This document shows, in pieces, positions 48,215 to 58,191 of a stretch of 64,000 bases of DNA. Positions within the stretch are counted from its first letter, which is position 1. Each line of letters opens with the position of its first letter. A model generated the notes under the pieces. The model did not search any database. It saw only the letters and a list, made by a program, of their open reading frames with translations, and was not told the origin of the DNA. Made by a program: the position numbers and the translations under genes. Source of the stretch: Dyella sp. 2HG41-7 (lineage in GTDB: Bacteria; Pseudomonadota; Gammaproteobacteria; Xanthomonadales; Rhodanobacteraceae); assembly GCF_021390675.1 (NCBI RefSeq), contig NZ_JAJEJV010000004.1, positions 2,728,001 to 2,792,000 of the forward strand, in the 5' to 3' direction.

Positions 48215-48299
48215 TGGTGCCCAAGGGGGGACTCGAACCCCCACGACTTGCGTCGCTACCACCTCAAGGTAGTGCGTCTACCAATTCCGCCACCTGGGC
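48215..48299 (-). tRNA. tRNA-Leu (anticodon GAG)
   Basis: An 85-base class II tRNA with a long variable arm. The acceptor GCCCAGG pairs with CTTGGGC, followed by an encoded ACCA (48218-48215). The anticodon stem CTACC/GGTAG encloses TTGAGGT, giving anticodon GAG. Its 3' end faces the accessory region, the usual side for integration. It follows secG by 15 bases. Confidence 0.96.
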
Positions 48300-48314
48300 T
48301 GGTGTCTTTCGATT

Positions 48315-48770
48315 TTAGTGCTTGCTTGTAGATGCTGCTGCGGGCGCCGTCGGTGCCGGAACCTCGCCTTGCTGCGCCTTGGCCGGAGCCGGCTGGGCGG
48401 CGGGTACTTCGCCGTTGCCTACCGGAGCGGCGGGAGCCGGCGCTGCGGGCTGCGCATTTTGCTTGGTTGCGGCCTTGTTGCCAAGACCCGACATCACGCC
48501 AAGATCGCTATTTTGCTGCTGCTGATGGATCGCGCCGCCGTTGGCCTTCAAGTAGATGCCCATGCCGATGCTGAGCACGAAGAACAATGCGGCGAGCACA
48601 GCGGTGGAACGCGACAGGAAGTTGGCCGAACCACGCGCGCCAAACACGGTGGCCGACGCGCCGGCGCCGAAACCGGAGCCTGCATCGGCGCCCGCGCCGC
48701 GCTGCATAAGGATCAGCACGATCATCGCGGCAGCGATCAAGATGTAGAACACGCTGAAGATGACGAACAT
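48315..48770 (-). CDS. secG: Preprotein translocase subunit SecG
   Basis: A 151-residue inner-membrane protein: two helices (residues 3-22 and 54-74) around the GAGADAGSGFGAGASATVFGARGSANFLSR loop typical of SecG, then an Ala/Pro/Gln-rich C-terminal tail of about 70 residues longer than in E. coli SecG. The tpiA-secG-tRNA-Leu order is common in gammaproteobacteria. Confidence 0.94.
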   Translation of the reverse strand: MFVIFSVFYILIAAAMIVLILMQRGAGADAGSGFGAGASATVFGARGSANFLSRSTAVLAALFFVLSIGMGIYLKANGGAIHQQQQNSDLGVMSGLGNKAATKQNAQPAAPAPAAPVGNGEVPAAQPAPAKAQQGEVPAPTAPAAASTSKH

Positions 48771-48797
48771 GGTGTCTCGCGTAGAGGTCGGTATCGC

Positions 48798-49550
48798 TTA
48801 ACGGGCGGCTTGGCAGATGGCGAGGAAGTCGGACGCGATAAGCGACGCACCTCCAATCAAACCACCATCCACGTCCGGCTGCCCAAACAGGTCGGCTGCG
48901 TTGGACGCCTTGACGCTACCGCCATAAAGCAGCCGGGTCAGACGGGCAATCATAGCATCCTGCTCCGCGAGTTGGCTACGGATGAAGGCATGCACCTCCT
49001 GCGCCTGTTCCGGGGTGGCGTTTTTGCCCGTTCCAATGGCCCAGACCGGCTCATACGCGATCACGGCCGTATCGAAGCAGGCGATGCCATTCAGCATCAA
49101 AACGGCCTGCAGCTGGTGATGGATAACCTCCATGGTCTGCCCCGCTTCACGCTGATGCAGGGTTTCGCCCAGGCACAAAATGGGGGTCAATCCGGCGGCG
49201 CGCGCCGCGGCGAACTTGCGCGCCACCATCTCGTTGCTCTCGGTGTGGTGGTGCCGCCGTTCGGAATGACCCACCAGGGTCCAATGCGCGCCGACGTCGG
49301 CCACCATGGACGCCGACACTTCGCCGGTATGCGCGCCCGGCCCCGCGTGCTCGCTCACGTCTTGGGACCCGAAGCCCAAACCGGAATCGCCGAAGGTGGC
49401 GATAAGCTGAGGAAGATAGAGATAAGGCGGAAAAACGAGTACGTCGACGTCGCCGACAGGACCGCCTTTGACGATGTCCGCGACCAGCCCATCGGCCATC
49501 GATCGACTGCCGTGCATTTTCCAATTTCCAGCGACGATTTTTTTGCGCAT
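48798..49550 (-). CDS. tpiA: Triose-phosphate isomerase
   Basis: A 250-residue TIM barrel. The N-terminal GNWKMHG with the catalytic Lys, GHSERR with the electrophilic His, and AYEPVWAIGTGK with the catalytic Glu are all present. ATG 49550 gives the normal N-terminus (MRKKIVAGNWKM); an in-frame TTG 18 bases upstream is not needed. Secondary product of the leftward transcript with secG 27 bases later. Confidence 0.96.
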   Translation of the reverse strand: MRKKIVAGNWKMHGSRSMADGLVADIVKGGPVGDVDVLVFPPYLYLPQLIATFGDSGLGFGSQDVSEHAGPGAHTGEVSASMVADVGAHWTLVGHSERRHHHTESNEMVARKFAAARAAGLTPILCLGETLHQREAGQTMEVIHHQLQAVLMLNGIACFDTAVIAYEPVWAIGTGKNATPEQAQEVHAFIRSQLAEQDAMIARLTRLLYGGSVKASNAADLFGQPDVDGGLIGGASLIASDFLAICQAAR

Positions 49551-49661
49551 GGTTTGCGTCCGCTGCAACGAAAGCTGGCAAGCTTAACGACCGTCCCAAC
49601 GCGCGGCAACGCATGCGCGATGAGTATTTGAATTTATATCGATCTAGTAAGGAAACTTTTC

Positions 49662-50477
49662 ATGACGCAAGCCCGCCCGCTCAGTTTGATAACGGGAGCA
49701 TCCGCCGGCATCGGCGCCGCTTTTGCCCGCGCCCTCGCCGCTCGCGGTCACGATGTGGTGCTTACCGCACGACGCACCGAGCGCCTGGAAACACTGGCGA
49801 CCGAGCTGCGCAACACACACAACATCAACGCGACCGTGCTCACCAGCGATCTGGCCGACGCGCATGCAGTTGAGCATTTGTGTTCAACGTTGAATGAGCG
49901 CGGCTTGCAGGTCGATTGGCTGATCAATAACGCAGGCTACGGCGTGCCGGGTCGATTCGATGCGAACGACTGGCAGGTTCACGCGGATTTTCTTCGCGTG
50001 CTGGTGACCGCGCCCACGGAACTGGCGTGGCGTTTGATCGCAGGCATGCGCGCGCGTGGTTATGGGCGCATTGTGAATGTTGCGTCGTTGGCCGGCCATG
50101 TACCCGGCAGTGCGGGCCACACGCTTTACGCAGCGAGCAAGGCGTACATGATCAAATTCTCGCAATCGCTTGCGCTGGAAAATCAAAACATCGGCGTCAA
50201 CGTCTGCGCGCTCTGCCCTGGCTTTACGCGCTCGGAATTTCACGACGTCACCGGCACGCGCCCGCTGGTGAGCAAGATGCCGGATTTTATGTGGCAGAGC
50301 GCGGAGGATGTGGTGCAGGAAGGCATCGACGCCGTCGAACGCGGCGACGCCGTGCATGTCACCGGGCGCTTTAATCGAACCGTCAAGAGCGTGTTCAAGC
50401 TGTTGCCGGATCGGCTTGCACTGAAGCTATCGGCGCGCCAATCGCATCGTTATCGCGCGCAGGATTCGGCGCACTAA
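49662..50477 (+). CDS. Short-chain dehydrogenase/reductase
   Basis: A 271-residue SDR with the NAD(P)-binding TGASAGIG motif, NNAGYG, and the catalytic Ser...YAASKAYM (YxxxK). The basic residue after the first strand (ARRTER) suggests NADPH. It is of the DltE/YqjQ-like classical type. Substrate unknown. Converges on and overlaps the VIT1-like gene by 4 bases. Confidence 0.88.
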   Translation: MTQARPLSLITGASAGIGAAFARALAARGHDVVLTARRTERLETLATELRNTHNINATVLTSDLADAHAVEHLCSTLNERGLQVDWLINNAGYGVPGRFDANDWQVHADFLRVLVTAPTELAWRLIAGMRARGYGRIVNVASLAGHVPGSAGHTLYAASKAYMIKFSQSLALENQNIGVNVCALCPGFTRSEFHDVTGTRPLVSKMPDFMWQSAEDVVQEGIDAVERGDAVHVTGRFNRTVKSVFKLLPDRLALKLSARQSHRYRAQDSAH

Positions 50478-51181
50478 CCGCCGATCCAATGCGCCAATAG
50501 AAACGCGGTGGCCGATGCCAGGCCACCGATCAATACGGTTTGCACGGCGCTACGCAACGGGCTCATACCGGTGAAGCGACTCTTCGCCGTGCCGAATATC
50601 GCCAAGGCGATGCCCGTGCAAACGATCGATGCCATCAACGCGGGCTTGAGTTGATCGATCAACATGTAGGGCGCCAGCGGAACCAATCCGCCGACAACGT
50701 ACGCGCCACCGATGGTGAGCGCGCTGCGCAATGCGCGGCCGGGCTGCGGTTCGTCCAGTCCCAATTCGAAGCGCATCATGAAATCCACCCACGCATCGTG
50801 ATCCTTGCGGAAGTGCGTGAGGATGGGTTCGCAGGCCGCGCGATCCAGACCGTAGTTTTTGAAGATGTCGACGATCTCGCGTTCTTCTTCGCGCTGCAGA
50901 TCGCGGATTTCGCGGAACTCTCGACTGCGCTCGGAATGGTAGTGATCGATTTCGCCGCGCGCTGCGAGATAGCCGCCCAATCCCATGGCGATGGCGCCTG
51001 CCGCAATTTCCGCGACGCCGGCGACGACGACCACGCGGCTAGCGACATTCGCCGCGGAAAGGCCGGCCGCGAGCGCGAACGGGACGGTGAGTCCATCGGC
51101 CATGCCGAGCACGACATCGCGCACCGTTTCGGAAAAGGTGAAATGCCGCTCTTTGTGCGTGTGGCGGTGCGTGTGGGACAT
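50474..51181 (-). CDS. VIT1/CCC1-family iron/manganese transporter
   Basis: A 235-residue membrane protein. The helix-pair pattern around DVVLGMADGLTVPFALAAGLS, the cytosolic Glu/His-rich helix (YHSERSREFREIRDLQREEEREI), and the metal-pore GGAYVVGGLVPLAPYM helix fit the vacuolar-iron-transporter family, which exports Fe2+/Mn2+. The N-terminus is His-rich (MSHTHRHTHKERH), which may bind metal. ATG 51181 is supported by GGAG 8 bases upstream. Confidence 0.87.
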   Translation of the reverse strand: MSHTHRHTHKERHFTFSETVRDVVLGMADGLTVPFALAAGLSAANVASRVVVVAGVAEIAAGAIAMGLGGYLAARGEIDHYHSERSREFREIRDLQREEEREIVDIFKNYGLDRAACEPILTHFRKDHDAWVDFMMRFELGLDEPQPGRALRSALTIGGAYVVGGLVPLAPYMLIDQLKPALMASIVCTGIALAIFGTAKSRFTGMSPLRSAVQTVLIGGLASATAFLLAHWIGG

Positions 51182-51323
51182 GCGATGAACTCCCTGAGGT
51201 TCGCCGCGCACTTTAACCGGTTATCGGTTTAAGACGCGGCAATGAGAAACGCACGTATTGGCGTTTGCAATGCGTGACTATCGGCGAGGACGCGTCACCC
51301 GACACTTCCTCAGTTTTTTTGCT

Positions 51324-51463
51324 CGTCATCCCAGCGAAAGCTGGGATCCAGTGACTTCGTCGCAACTAAAGACGCTGGATGATTCGCTTCGCTCACCCCT
51401 CCGGGGCCGTCCTGCGGACGTTCTCCGCGCTACGCGCTCCGTCCAGCTTTCGCTGGGATGACG
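51324..51463. repeat. Composite inverted-repeat element (about 140 bases)
   Basis: The left end (CGTCATCCCAGCGAAAGCTG, 51324-51343, continuing to CCAG at 51351) is complementary to the right end (CCAGCTTTCGCTGGGATGAC, 51443-51462). Each end contains its own small hairpin (ATCCCAGC / GCTGGGAT). It carries no gene. The ends resemble those of the 42.1-kb and 58.1-kb elements, so these are members of one dispersed family. Confidence 0.75.
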
Positions 51464-51531
51464 ATGAGGAGACGCGATCAATCGCGGCCAGGGTGATAGC
51501 TTTAATAACTACTAAAACAACGAGGAAAAGA

Positions 51532-52485
51532 TCAAATCAGCTTGATCTCACGCAACCGCTGCATCAGGTAATCGTGCGATGTGATCGAGCTGTCGTAGCG
51601 ACGCGGATTGTCCGCGGTAATGCACTGCGGCAGCGGATCGAGCACCACGTCGGGATTGGGATGCAAGAAATACGGCACCGAATAACGCGGCTTGCGCGCG
51701 TTGTCGTTTTGCGGATTCACCACGCGATGTGTCGTCGACGGATACACATGGTTGGTAAGGCGTTGCAGCATGTCGCCGATATTCACGACGATGGCGTCGC
51801 CTTCGGTGGTGATGGGCAGCCATTCGCCTTCGCGCGTCAGCACTTCCAAACCTTCGGCGCTCGCGCCCACCAGCAGCGTAATGAAATTGATATCTTCGTG
51901 AGCGCCCGCACGCACGTTGGGAATATTTTTTTCCGTGATGGGCGGGTAATGGATCGGGCGCAGAATCGAGTTGCCTTGGTCGATCTTGTTCTCGAAGTAA
52001 TCCTCCGGCAGATCGATATGCAAAGCCAGCGCGCGCAAGACGCGACTGCCGAGCCAATCCAGCGATTGGTAAAGTTCGTAACCGTATTCGCGAAAACCCG
52101 GCACTTCGGCCGGCCACAAATTGGGCGGCATCAGATCGGCGAACGGCGAATCGCGGTTGATGTCGCGGCCGACGTGCCAAAACTCTTTTAAATCCGGGTG
52201 ACGGCTGTCTTTGGCCGTTTCCACCTTGAAAGGCGTGTAGCCGCGCGCGCCGCCGGTGCCGGGCACGTGGTACTTCATTTTGGTTTCGGTCGGCAGCGCG
52301 AAAAAGCGCTCGAAAGCGTCGTAGGCGCCGTCGATCAGCTTCGATGAAATGCCGTGGCCGCTGATGCAGCAGAAACCGAATTCGCGATAGGCCGCGCCGA
52401 GCTCGGCGACAAACGCCGTGCGATCGGTGTCGTAACGACGAATGTCGAGCGTGGGAACCTTTTTGCCGTGGGCAGACGTGTCCAT
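51532..52485 (-). CDS. Isopenicillin-N-synthase-like Fe(II)/2-oxoglutarate-type oxygenase
   Basis: A 317-residue double-stranded beta-helix protein. The facial triad is visible: His and Asp in AGAHEDINFITLL and the distal His in STTHRVVNP; the RKPRYS motif binds the co-substrate carboxylate. The N-terminal DIOX_N region (VAELGAAYREFGFCCISGHGI) is typical. ATG 52485 follows GGAAG by 7 bases. Substrate unknown. Confidence 0.85.
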   Translation of the reverse strand: MDTSAHGKKVPTLDIRRYDTDRTAFVAELGAAYREFGFCCISGHGISSKLIDGAYDAFERFFALPTETKMKYHVPGTGGARGYTPFKVETAKDSRHPDLKEFWHVGRDINRDSPFADLMPPNLWPAEVPGFREYGYELYQSLDWLGSRVLRALALHIDLPEDYFENKIDQGNSILRPIHYPPITEKNIPNVRAGAHEDINFITLLVGASAEGLEVLTREGEWLPITTEGDAIVVNIGDMLQRLTNHVYPSTTHRVVNPQNDNARKPRYSVPYFLHPNPDVVLDPLPQCITADNPRRYDSSITSHDYLMQRLREIKLI

Positions 52486-52649
52486 GATTTCTTCCAGGTT
52501 GGCGTGCGGTCTATTTGGTGTTCCGCCACCGCAGGGGCGGTGCACGTCGGGCCTCGAAGTCTGTCTAGATAATCGTTAGACAGGCTCCACTCCATGGCGA
52601 CCTGGGGACCTATGTGCAGCGCCAACCGGGAAAGGTCGACGCTACTGGT

Positions 52650-54008
52650 TCACGAGCGTTCGGCTACGGATTTTACGACGTCCGCGAGGCGTTCGGCCAT
52701 CAGCCTGACTTCCGCCTCGTCGGCCGCTTCCACTGTCACACGCACGAGCGGTTCGGTGCCGGACGCACGCAGCACCACGCGGCCGCGTCCCAGCAGGGAT
52801 TTTTCGGTTTCGGCAAGCGCCTGGCGCACCGCGTCGCTATCGAGCGCTTCGCGCGCACCGGCGGCGCGGACGTTGATCATCAATTGCGGCGTCTTCTTCA
52901 ATCCCTGGCGTGCGGTGGCCAGATCCTGACCGGAGTGCTTCAACGCTTCGAGCAACGCCAGCGCGGCGACAATGCCGTCGCCGGTGGTGGCGCGGTCCAG
53001 GCACAGCAAATGGCCGGATGTTTCGCCGCCCAGCACGCCGCCATGCTCTTTCAGTTTCTGCAGTACGAAACGATCGCCCACATTGGCGCGGATCAACTCC
53101 ACGCCCAAACCGGCCAGCGCCTGCTGCAAACCGTAATTGCTCATCAAAGTGCCTACGACCGGGCCCTTCAATTGACCGCGCGCGTGCCAGCTGCGCGCGA
53201 GCACGTAAAGCATATCGTCGCCATCGCCCAGCACACCGTTACGATCCACCACTTGCACGCGATCGCCGTCGCCGTCGAAGGCGAAACCGATATCGGCATG
53301 GTGTTCCACGACGGCGCGTTGCAACGATTGTGGATGGGTGGAACCGACATCGCGATTGATATTGAAACCGTCGGGCTTGTCGCCGAGTACATGCAATTCC
53401 GCGCCAAGCTCCGCAAAAACTTTGGGCGCGACCTGGTACGTCGCGCCATGTGCGCAGTCGAGCACGATCTTCATGCCGGCAAGGCTGAAATCTTCCGGTA
53501 CGGTGGATTTGCAGAATTCGGCGTAACGCGTTACGGCATCGGTGACGCGCACCACTTTGCCCAGATGCTCCGAATCCACGGTGGTGAACTCGGCATCGAC
53601 TTCGCGCTCAATCGCCTCTTCGATTTCGTCGGAAAGTTTTTCGCCATGCGTGGAGAAAAATTTGATGCCGTTGTCGTAATGCGGGTTGTGCGATGCGCTG
53701 ATCACAATGCCCGCATCCGCGCGCAAACTACGCGTGAGATAGGCCACGGCCGGCGTGGGCATCGGGCCGAACAAACGCACGTCGGCACCCGCCGCGGCCA
53801 AACCGGCTTCCAACGCGGATTCGAACATGTAACCGGAAACGCGCGTGTCTTTGCCGATCAAAACCAGCGGACGACCCGGCGTTTTCTTTTGCCGCCCAAG
53901 CACCACGCCCAGCGCGCGCCCCAGGCGCAACACGAAATCCGCGCTGATGGGCCATTGCCCGACCTGACCGCGGATGCCATCGGTGCCGAAATATTTGCGT
54001 TGATTCAT
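52650..54008 (-). CDS. glmM: Phosphoglucosamine mutase
   Basis: A 452-residue alpha-D-phosphohexomutase that makes glucosamine-1-phosphate for peptidoglycan and LPS precursors. The phosphoserine loop [16 protein letters not shown], the Mg loop [14 protein letters not shown] and GETSGHLL are all present, and the protein opens with [11 protein letters not shown]. It lies downstream of folP on the same strand, as in many gammaproteobacteria, with about 210 bases between. Confidence 0.96.
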   Translation of the reverse strand: MNQRKYFGTDGIRGQVGQWPISADFVLRLGRALGVVLGRQKKTPGRPLVLIGKDTRVSGYMFESALEAGLAAAGADVRLFGPMPTPAVAYLTRSLRADAGIVISASHNPHYDNGIKFFSTHGEKLSDEIEEAIEREVDAEFTTVDSEHLGKVVRVTDAVTRYAEFCKSTVPEDFSLAGMKIVLDCAHGATYQVAPKVFAELGAELHVLGDKPDGFNINRDVGSTHPQSLQRAVVEHHADIGFAFDGDGDRVQVVDRNGVLGDGDDMLYVLARSWHARGQLKGPVVGTLMSNYGLQQALAGLGVELIRANVGDRFVLQKLKEHGGVLGGETSGHLLCLDRATTGDGIVAALALLEALKHSGQDLATARQGLKKTPQLMINVRAAGAREALDSDAVRQALAETEKSLLGRGRVVLRASGTEPLVRVTVEAADEAEVRLMAERLADVVKSVAERS

Positions 54009-54219
54009 GGAAGGTCCTGCCCAGGCTTGTCGCCGTTGGCTTGTCTCGTCTTCGTCGCATAGGGAAAGACGAAGGTGAGGCAAGCTTTATTAATAGGTTA
54101 CCCAGTCCTGCCCGCCCTTGCGCAAGGATGCGGGTGTACTACGGGTTTTATAAGTAGGAAAACGGCCAAAGAAGAGCGCATTTTCTCGCAAGGAAAAGTG
54201 AAGGCGGCACGCCGTTTAT

Positions 54220-55125
54220 TCATTCGTCATCGGGCCAGCGCGGCGCCTTCGGCGTATCACGCCGCTCGGGCACATCGCCGGCTTTCACCGCATGCCACAC
54301 TTTCAGCGCATCCACAGTGGGAGCGACGTCGTGCACGCGCACCATGCGCGCACCGCGCTGAGCCGCAATAAGCGCGGCGGCGACCGAACCGGCCGCGCGT
54401 TCGGACGGCTCTTTGCGGCCGGTGAGTGCGCCGATCATCGACTTGCGCGACAACCCGACGTAAACGCCGCTGCCCAAGTCCGCGAAACGTTCCAGTTTGC
54501 GCAGCAAGGCAAGATTGTGTTCGATGTTTTTGCCGAAGCCGAAGCCGGGATCGACCATCACTTTGCGGCGATCGATGCCGGCCAATTCGCACGCAAACAA
54601 TCGATCGGTAAGAAAGCGATGTACTTCGCCGACGACATCGTCGTAATGCGGTTCGTCTTGCATGCTGCGCGGCTCGCCTTGCATATGCATCAGGCAAATG
54701 GGCATGCGCAATTCCGCTGCGGCATCCATCGCGCCTTCGCGTCGCAGAGCGTAGACATCGTTAATCATGCCCGCGCCGGCCGCGACCGCCGCACGCATCA
54801 CTTCGGGCTTGGACGTGTCGACGGCAATCGGCAACGACGTACGCGCGACCAGTTGTTCGATCACCGGAATCACCCGACGAAGTTCGTCGTCAATGGAAAC
54901 ATCGGCGGCGCCGGGGCGCGTGGATTCGCCGCCGACGTCGAGCATATCCGCGCCCTCTTCCGCCAGACGCAGGCCGTGCGCTACGGCGTCATCGACATGG
55001 GCGAATTGTCCGCCGTCGGAAAACGAATCCGGGGTGACATTGATAATGCCCACCACGCGTGTTTGATCCAAGGTCAACGAGCGACCGTTGCAATCGAGCA
55101 CGGTGGCGAACAGGTCCGACATCAT
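54220..55125 (-). CDS. folP: Dihydropteroate synthase
   Basis: A 301-residue TIM barrel that joins pterin and p-aminobenzoate in folate synthesis; target of sulfonamides. The signature [15 protein letters not shown] and the pterin-binding [11 protein letters not shown] are present, with the GLSRKSMIG loop late. It overlaps orn by 4 bases and is followed by glmM. The tail extends about 20 residues beyond the usual end. Confidence 0.95.
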   Translation of the reverse strand: MMSDLFATVLDCNGRSLTLDQTRVVGIINVTPDSFSDGGQFAHVDDAVAHGLRLAEEGADMLDVGGESTRPGAADVSIDDELRRVIPVIEQLVARTSLPIAVDTSKPEVMRAAVAAGAGMINDVYALRREGAMDAAAELRMPICLMHMQGEPRSMQDEPHYDDVVGEVHRFLTDRLFACELAGIDRRKVMVDPGFGFGKNIEHNLALLRKLERFADLGSGVYVGLSRKSMIGALTGRKEPSERAAGSVAAALIAAQRGARMVRVHDVAPTVDALKVWHAVKAGDVPERRDTPKAPRWPDDE

Positions 55126-55691
55126 GCGCTTTGCTCCACGCCTCCGAGCGCGCCCATAAATTGGCGGTAATAACGCAGTTCGTCGATCGAATCGCGAATA
55201 TCCGAAAGCGCGGTATGCGCGGATTCCTTATTGAAGCCGCGGCCAATCGTCGGCGCCCAGCGACGCGCCAATTCTTTCAACGTGGAAACGTCGAGATTGC
55301 GGTAGTGGAAAAACCGCTCGAGCTGCGGCATTTGGCGATGCATAAAGCGTCGATCCTGACAGATCGAATTGCCGCACATCGGCGACTTGCCCGGCAGCAC
55401 CCACGCCTTGAGAAATTCCAACGTCGCTTTTTCGGCATCGGCGTGCGTGGCGGTAGACATCGCCACCTGATCCCACAAACCGGAACGACGATGCTGATTG
55501 CGGTTCCATGCATCCATCGCTTCCAGGCGTTCCACCTCATGGTGAATCGCAAAGACAGGACCTTCGGCCAGAACGGTCAGGTCTTTGTCGGTAACGATGG
55601 TGGCGATTTCGAGGATCGAATCCCGGTCGGTATCCAGACCGGTCATTTCCAAGTCGATCCAGATGAGGTTGTCTTCGTTGGCTTGGCTCAT
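55122..55691 (-). CDS. orn: Oligoribonuclease
   Basis: A 189-residue DEDDh exoribonuclease that degrades 2-5-mers, including pGpG from c-di-GMP breakdown. [11 protein letters not shown] (D, E), the middle Asp region and [11 protein letters not shown] with the last His and Asp are present. ATG 55691 is preferred for the usual length. Confidence 0.95.
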   Translation of the reverse strand: MSQANEDNLIWIDLEMTGLDTDRDSILEIATIVTDKDLTVLAEGPVFAIHHEVERLEAMDAWNRNQHRRSGLWDQVAMSTATHADAEKATLEFLKAWVLPGKSPMCGNSICQDRRFMHRQMPQLERFFHYRNLDVSTLKELARRWAPTIGRGFNKESAHTALSDIRDSIDELRYYRQFMGALGGVEQSA

Positions 55692-55871
55692 GCGCGCAGT
55701 GTAAAGGGGGGAACGGGGCACAGGGAACGGGGCATGCACCTTTCTTTACCAACGCGTACGGCCTATCCATATCCCATCCGCTGAAAAGAGCCTTAAATCC
55801 AGGCTTTCTTGCGTACACCACACTCCCCCGTTCCCTGTTCCCCGCCCCGCCCTGCCCTTATCATCGACCCC

Positions 55872-57317
55872 ATGCAAACCCTCTTCTGGCACGACTACGA
55901 AACCTTCGGCACCGATTCGCGCCGCGACCGCCCCATCCAATTTGCCGGTATCCGCACCAACCTCGAATTGGAAATCGTGGATGAGCCGGTGATGTTTTAC
56001 GGCAAGCCGCCCCGCGAGATGGTGCCCAGCCCGGAGTCCTGCCTGATCACCGGCATTACCCCGCAGCAGGCCGACCGCGACGGATTGATCGAAGCCGACT
56101 TCGCTGCGCGCGTGCACGAACAACTGGCCACGCCAGGAACCTGCGGCGTGGGATACAACTCCCTGCGCTTTGACGACGAATTCACGCGGCAGCTGCTGTA
56201 CCGAAATTTCTTCGAGCCGTATGGGCGGGAATGGGAAAACGGCAATTCGCGCTGGGACCTGATCGACCTCGTGCGCATGTGCGCCGCCTTGCGCCCCGAA
56301 GGTATCGTGTGGCCGACGCATGAAGACGGCGCGCTCAGCTTCAAGCTGGAACATTTGGCCACCGCCAATCATCTTCAGCAGGCGCGTGCGCACGATGCGC
56401 TGTCGGATGTGCAAGCGTTGATCGATCTGGCGCGATTGATTCGCGTACGCCAACCAAAGTTGTGGGAATGGCATTTCGCACTACGCCGCAAACAGCGCGT
56501 ATTCGAACTGCTCGACACGACTGCGATGACGCCGTTGGTGCACGTTTCGTCCCGCTATCCGGCCAGCCGTTGCTGCCTGGCGCTGATTGCACCGTTGGCG
56601 GTGCATCCCGCGCGCGCCGGCGAAATTATTGTTTACGACCTGGCGCAAGACCCTGCCGAGTTGCTCGCGTTGGATGTGGATGAAATCCTCGACCGCATGT
56701 TTACGGCGCGCGCCGATCTGCCCGAAGGCGTCGAACGCATTCCGCTGCGCACCATTCACGCGAACCGCTCGCCCGCGCTTGCGCCAATGTCGGTACTGAA
56801 AGGCGTGGATTTGCAGCGGCTGCAATTGGACGTCGACCGTTGCCTCGCGCACGCCGAAAAGCTGCGCACTGCCGCCGGCTTAGGCGAAAAACTACGCCGT
56901 ATTTTTCAACAAACCGCCAACTTGCCACCGCCGGAAGATCCCGAGCTCGCGCTTTACGGCGGATTCCTGCCCGACGCTGATAAACGACTACTGCGCGAGG
57001 TTCGCGCAACGCCACCCGAGCAACTCGATCCTCGCAACTTCCGCTTTCGCGACGGGCGCTATCCGGATTTGCTTTTCCGCTATCGCGCGCGAAATTGGCC
57101 CCACACGCTCACGCCCGACGAGCGCGCGCACTGGGAATCGTTTCGCACTCAACGACTCACTCACGCGACGCCTCTCACCACGCTCACGTTGTCGGACTAC
57201 TTCGCCAAACTGGCGCTGTTGCGCAACGATCCGCTGGGACAAGGTAAAGTTGCACTGCTCGATCAACTACAAGCCTGGGGCGAACAACTTGCCGCCGAGG
57301 CTGGCGTGACCGCCTGA
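55872..57317 (+). CDS. sbcB: Exodeoxyribonuclease I
   Basis: A 481-residue single-strand 3'-5' exonuclease. The DEDDh motif opens with WHDYETFGTDSRRDRP, the middle Asp is in NSLRFDDEF, and the last His/Asp in AHDALSDVQALI. The SH3-like and C-terminal domains follow. It acts in mismatch repair and recombination. ATG 55872 gives the standard start; an upstream frame adds only a Pro-rich segment. Confidence 0.94.
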   Translation: MQTLFWHDYETFGTDSRRDRPIQFAGIRTNLELEIVDEPVMFYGKPPREMVPSPESCLITGITPQQADRDGLIEADFAARVHEQLATPGTCGVGYNSLRFDDEFTRQLLYRNFFEPYGREWENGNSRWDLIDLVRMCAALRPEGIVWPTHEDGALSFKLEHLATANHLQQARAHDALSDVQALIDLARLIRVRQPKLWEWHFALRRKQRVFELLDTTAMTPLVHVSSRYPASRCCLALIAPLAVHPARAGEIIVYDLAQDPAELLALDVDEILDRMFTARADLPEGVERIPLRTIHANRSPALAPMSVLKGVDLQRLQLDVDRCLAHAEKLRTAAGLGEKLRRIFQQTANLPPPEDPELALYGGFLPDADKRLLREVRATPPEQLDPRNFRFRDGRYPDLLFRYRARNWPHTLTPDERAHWESFRTQRLTHATPLTTLTLSDYFAKLALLRNDPLGQGKVALLDQLQAWGEQLAAEAGVTA

Positions 57318-57333
57318 CAAGGACCTTCGATCC

Positions 57334-58020
57334 ATGCCGCGTGCTTATTTTTCCACTGCCACGTTTCGCTTTCTCAAAGCGCTTGCCCGCAACAACAATC
57401 GCGAATGGTTTCTGGCGCACAAGGCCGACTATGAGCGCGACGTGCGCGACCCATTCCTGGAATTGATCACCGATATCCAGGCGCCGTTGGCGAAAATCAG
57501 CGAGCACTATCGCGCCGATCCACGAAAGAGTGGCGGGTCGCTCTTTCGCATCTATCGCGACACGCGATTTTCGAACGACAAAGAACCGTACAAGCCCTGG
57601 GCCAGCGCGCGCTTTTTCCATGAACGTCGGCATGAAATTCCGGCGCCGTCGTTTTACGTGCATATCAAGCCGGGCGATTGCTTTGTCGGCGGCGGGATTT
57701 GGCATCCGGAATCGGATGCGCTGAAGCATATTCGCGGGTTTCTGTCGGACAACCCGGCTGCGTGGAAACGCGCCGTGCAGAGCAAAGCGTTCCGTGATCA
57801 CTTTGCGTTTTGGGGTGAATCGCTTACGCGTCCGCCGCGCGGATTCGATCCGGCTCACGAATTGATCGAGGACATCAAGCGCAAGGATTTTGCGGCGGGC
57901 GAACAGTTCGACGAAGCGTTGGCGTGTTCGTCGGAATTGCTGCCGTTTATGGTGGCTTCGTATAAGCGACTTGCGCCGATGATCGATTATTTGTGCGCGG
58001 CGCAGGAGTTGGAGTTTTAG
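57334..58020 (+). CDS. DUF2461 protein
   Basis: A 228-residue protein. The pattern TFRFLKALARNNNREWFLAHKADYERDVRDP, then FRIYRDTRFSNDKEPYKPW and GIWHPESDALKHIRGFL, fits DUF2461 (TIGR02453), an uncharacterised cytoplasmic family. It lies 16 bases after sbcB on the same strand and so is co-transcribed with it. No function is known. Confidence 0.85.
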   Translation: MPRAYFSTATFRFLKALARNNNREWFLAHKADYERDVRDPFLELITDIQAPLAKISEHYRADPRKSGGSLFRIYRDTRFSNDKEPYKPWASARFFHERRHEIPAPSFYVHIKPGDCFVGGGIWHPESDALKHIRGFLSDNPAAWKRAVQSKAFRDHFAFWGESLTRPPRGFDPAHELIEDIKRKDFAAGEQFDEALACSSELLPFMVASYKRLAPMIDYLCAAQELEF

Positions 58021-58064
58021 ATCTACGATTCAATCGTTGCCGCCCTGGCAAATCACGCCACAGT

Positions 58065-58184
58065 GTCATTCCGGCGAAGGCCGGAATCCAGTTCAAATAC
58101 GCTGTGCGAAGCACCCGAAACATTTTTATGTTGAGTGCTTCGCACGACATGTTTGTACTGGATTCCGGCCTTCGCCGGAATGAC
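58065..58184. repeat. Composite inverted-repeat element (120 bases) with nested hairpins
   Basis: Outer arms of 28 bases (58065-58092 and 58157-58184; GTCATTCCGGCGAAGGCC at the left) are perfect reverse complements. Inside, GTGCGAAGCAC and GTGCTTCGCAC (58104-58114 and 58135-58145) make a second inverted repeat. No ORF. It sits between the converging DUF2461 and lysS genes and can serve as a bidirectional transcription barrier. Related to the 51.3-kb element by its ends. Confidence 0.8.
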
Positions 58185-58191
58185 GAGCGAA

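Noticed and set aside
40290-48299. Prophage or integrative element with att sites
   Set aside because: I looked for a copy of the tRNA-Leu 3' end near the left border and for an integrase; neither was found.
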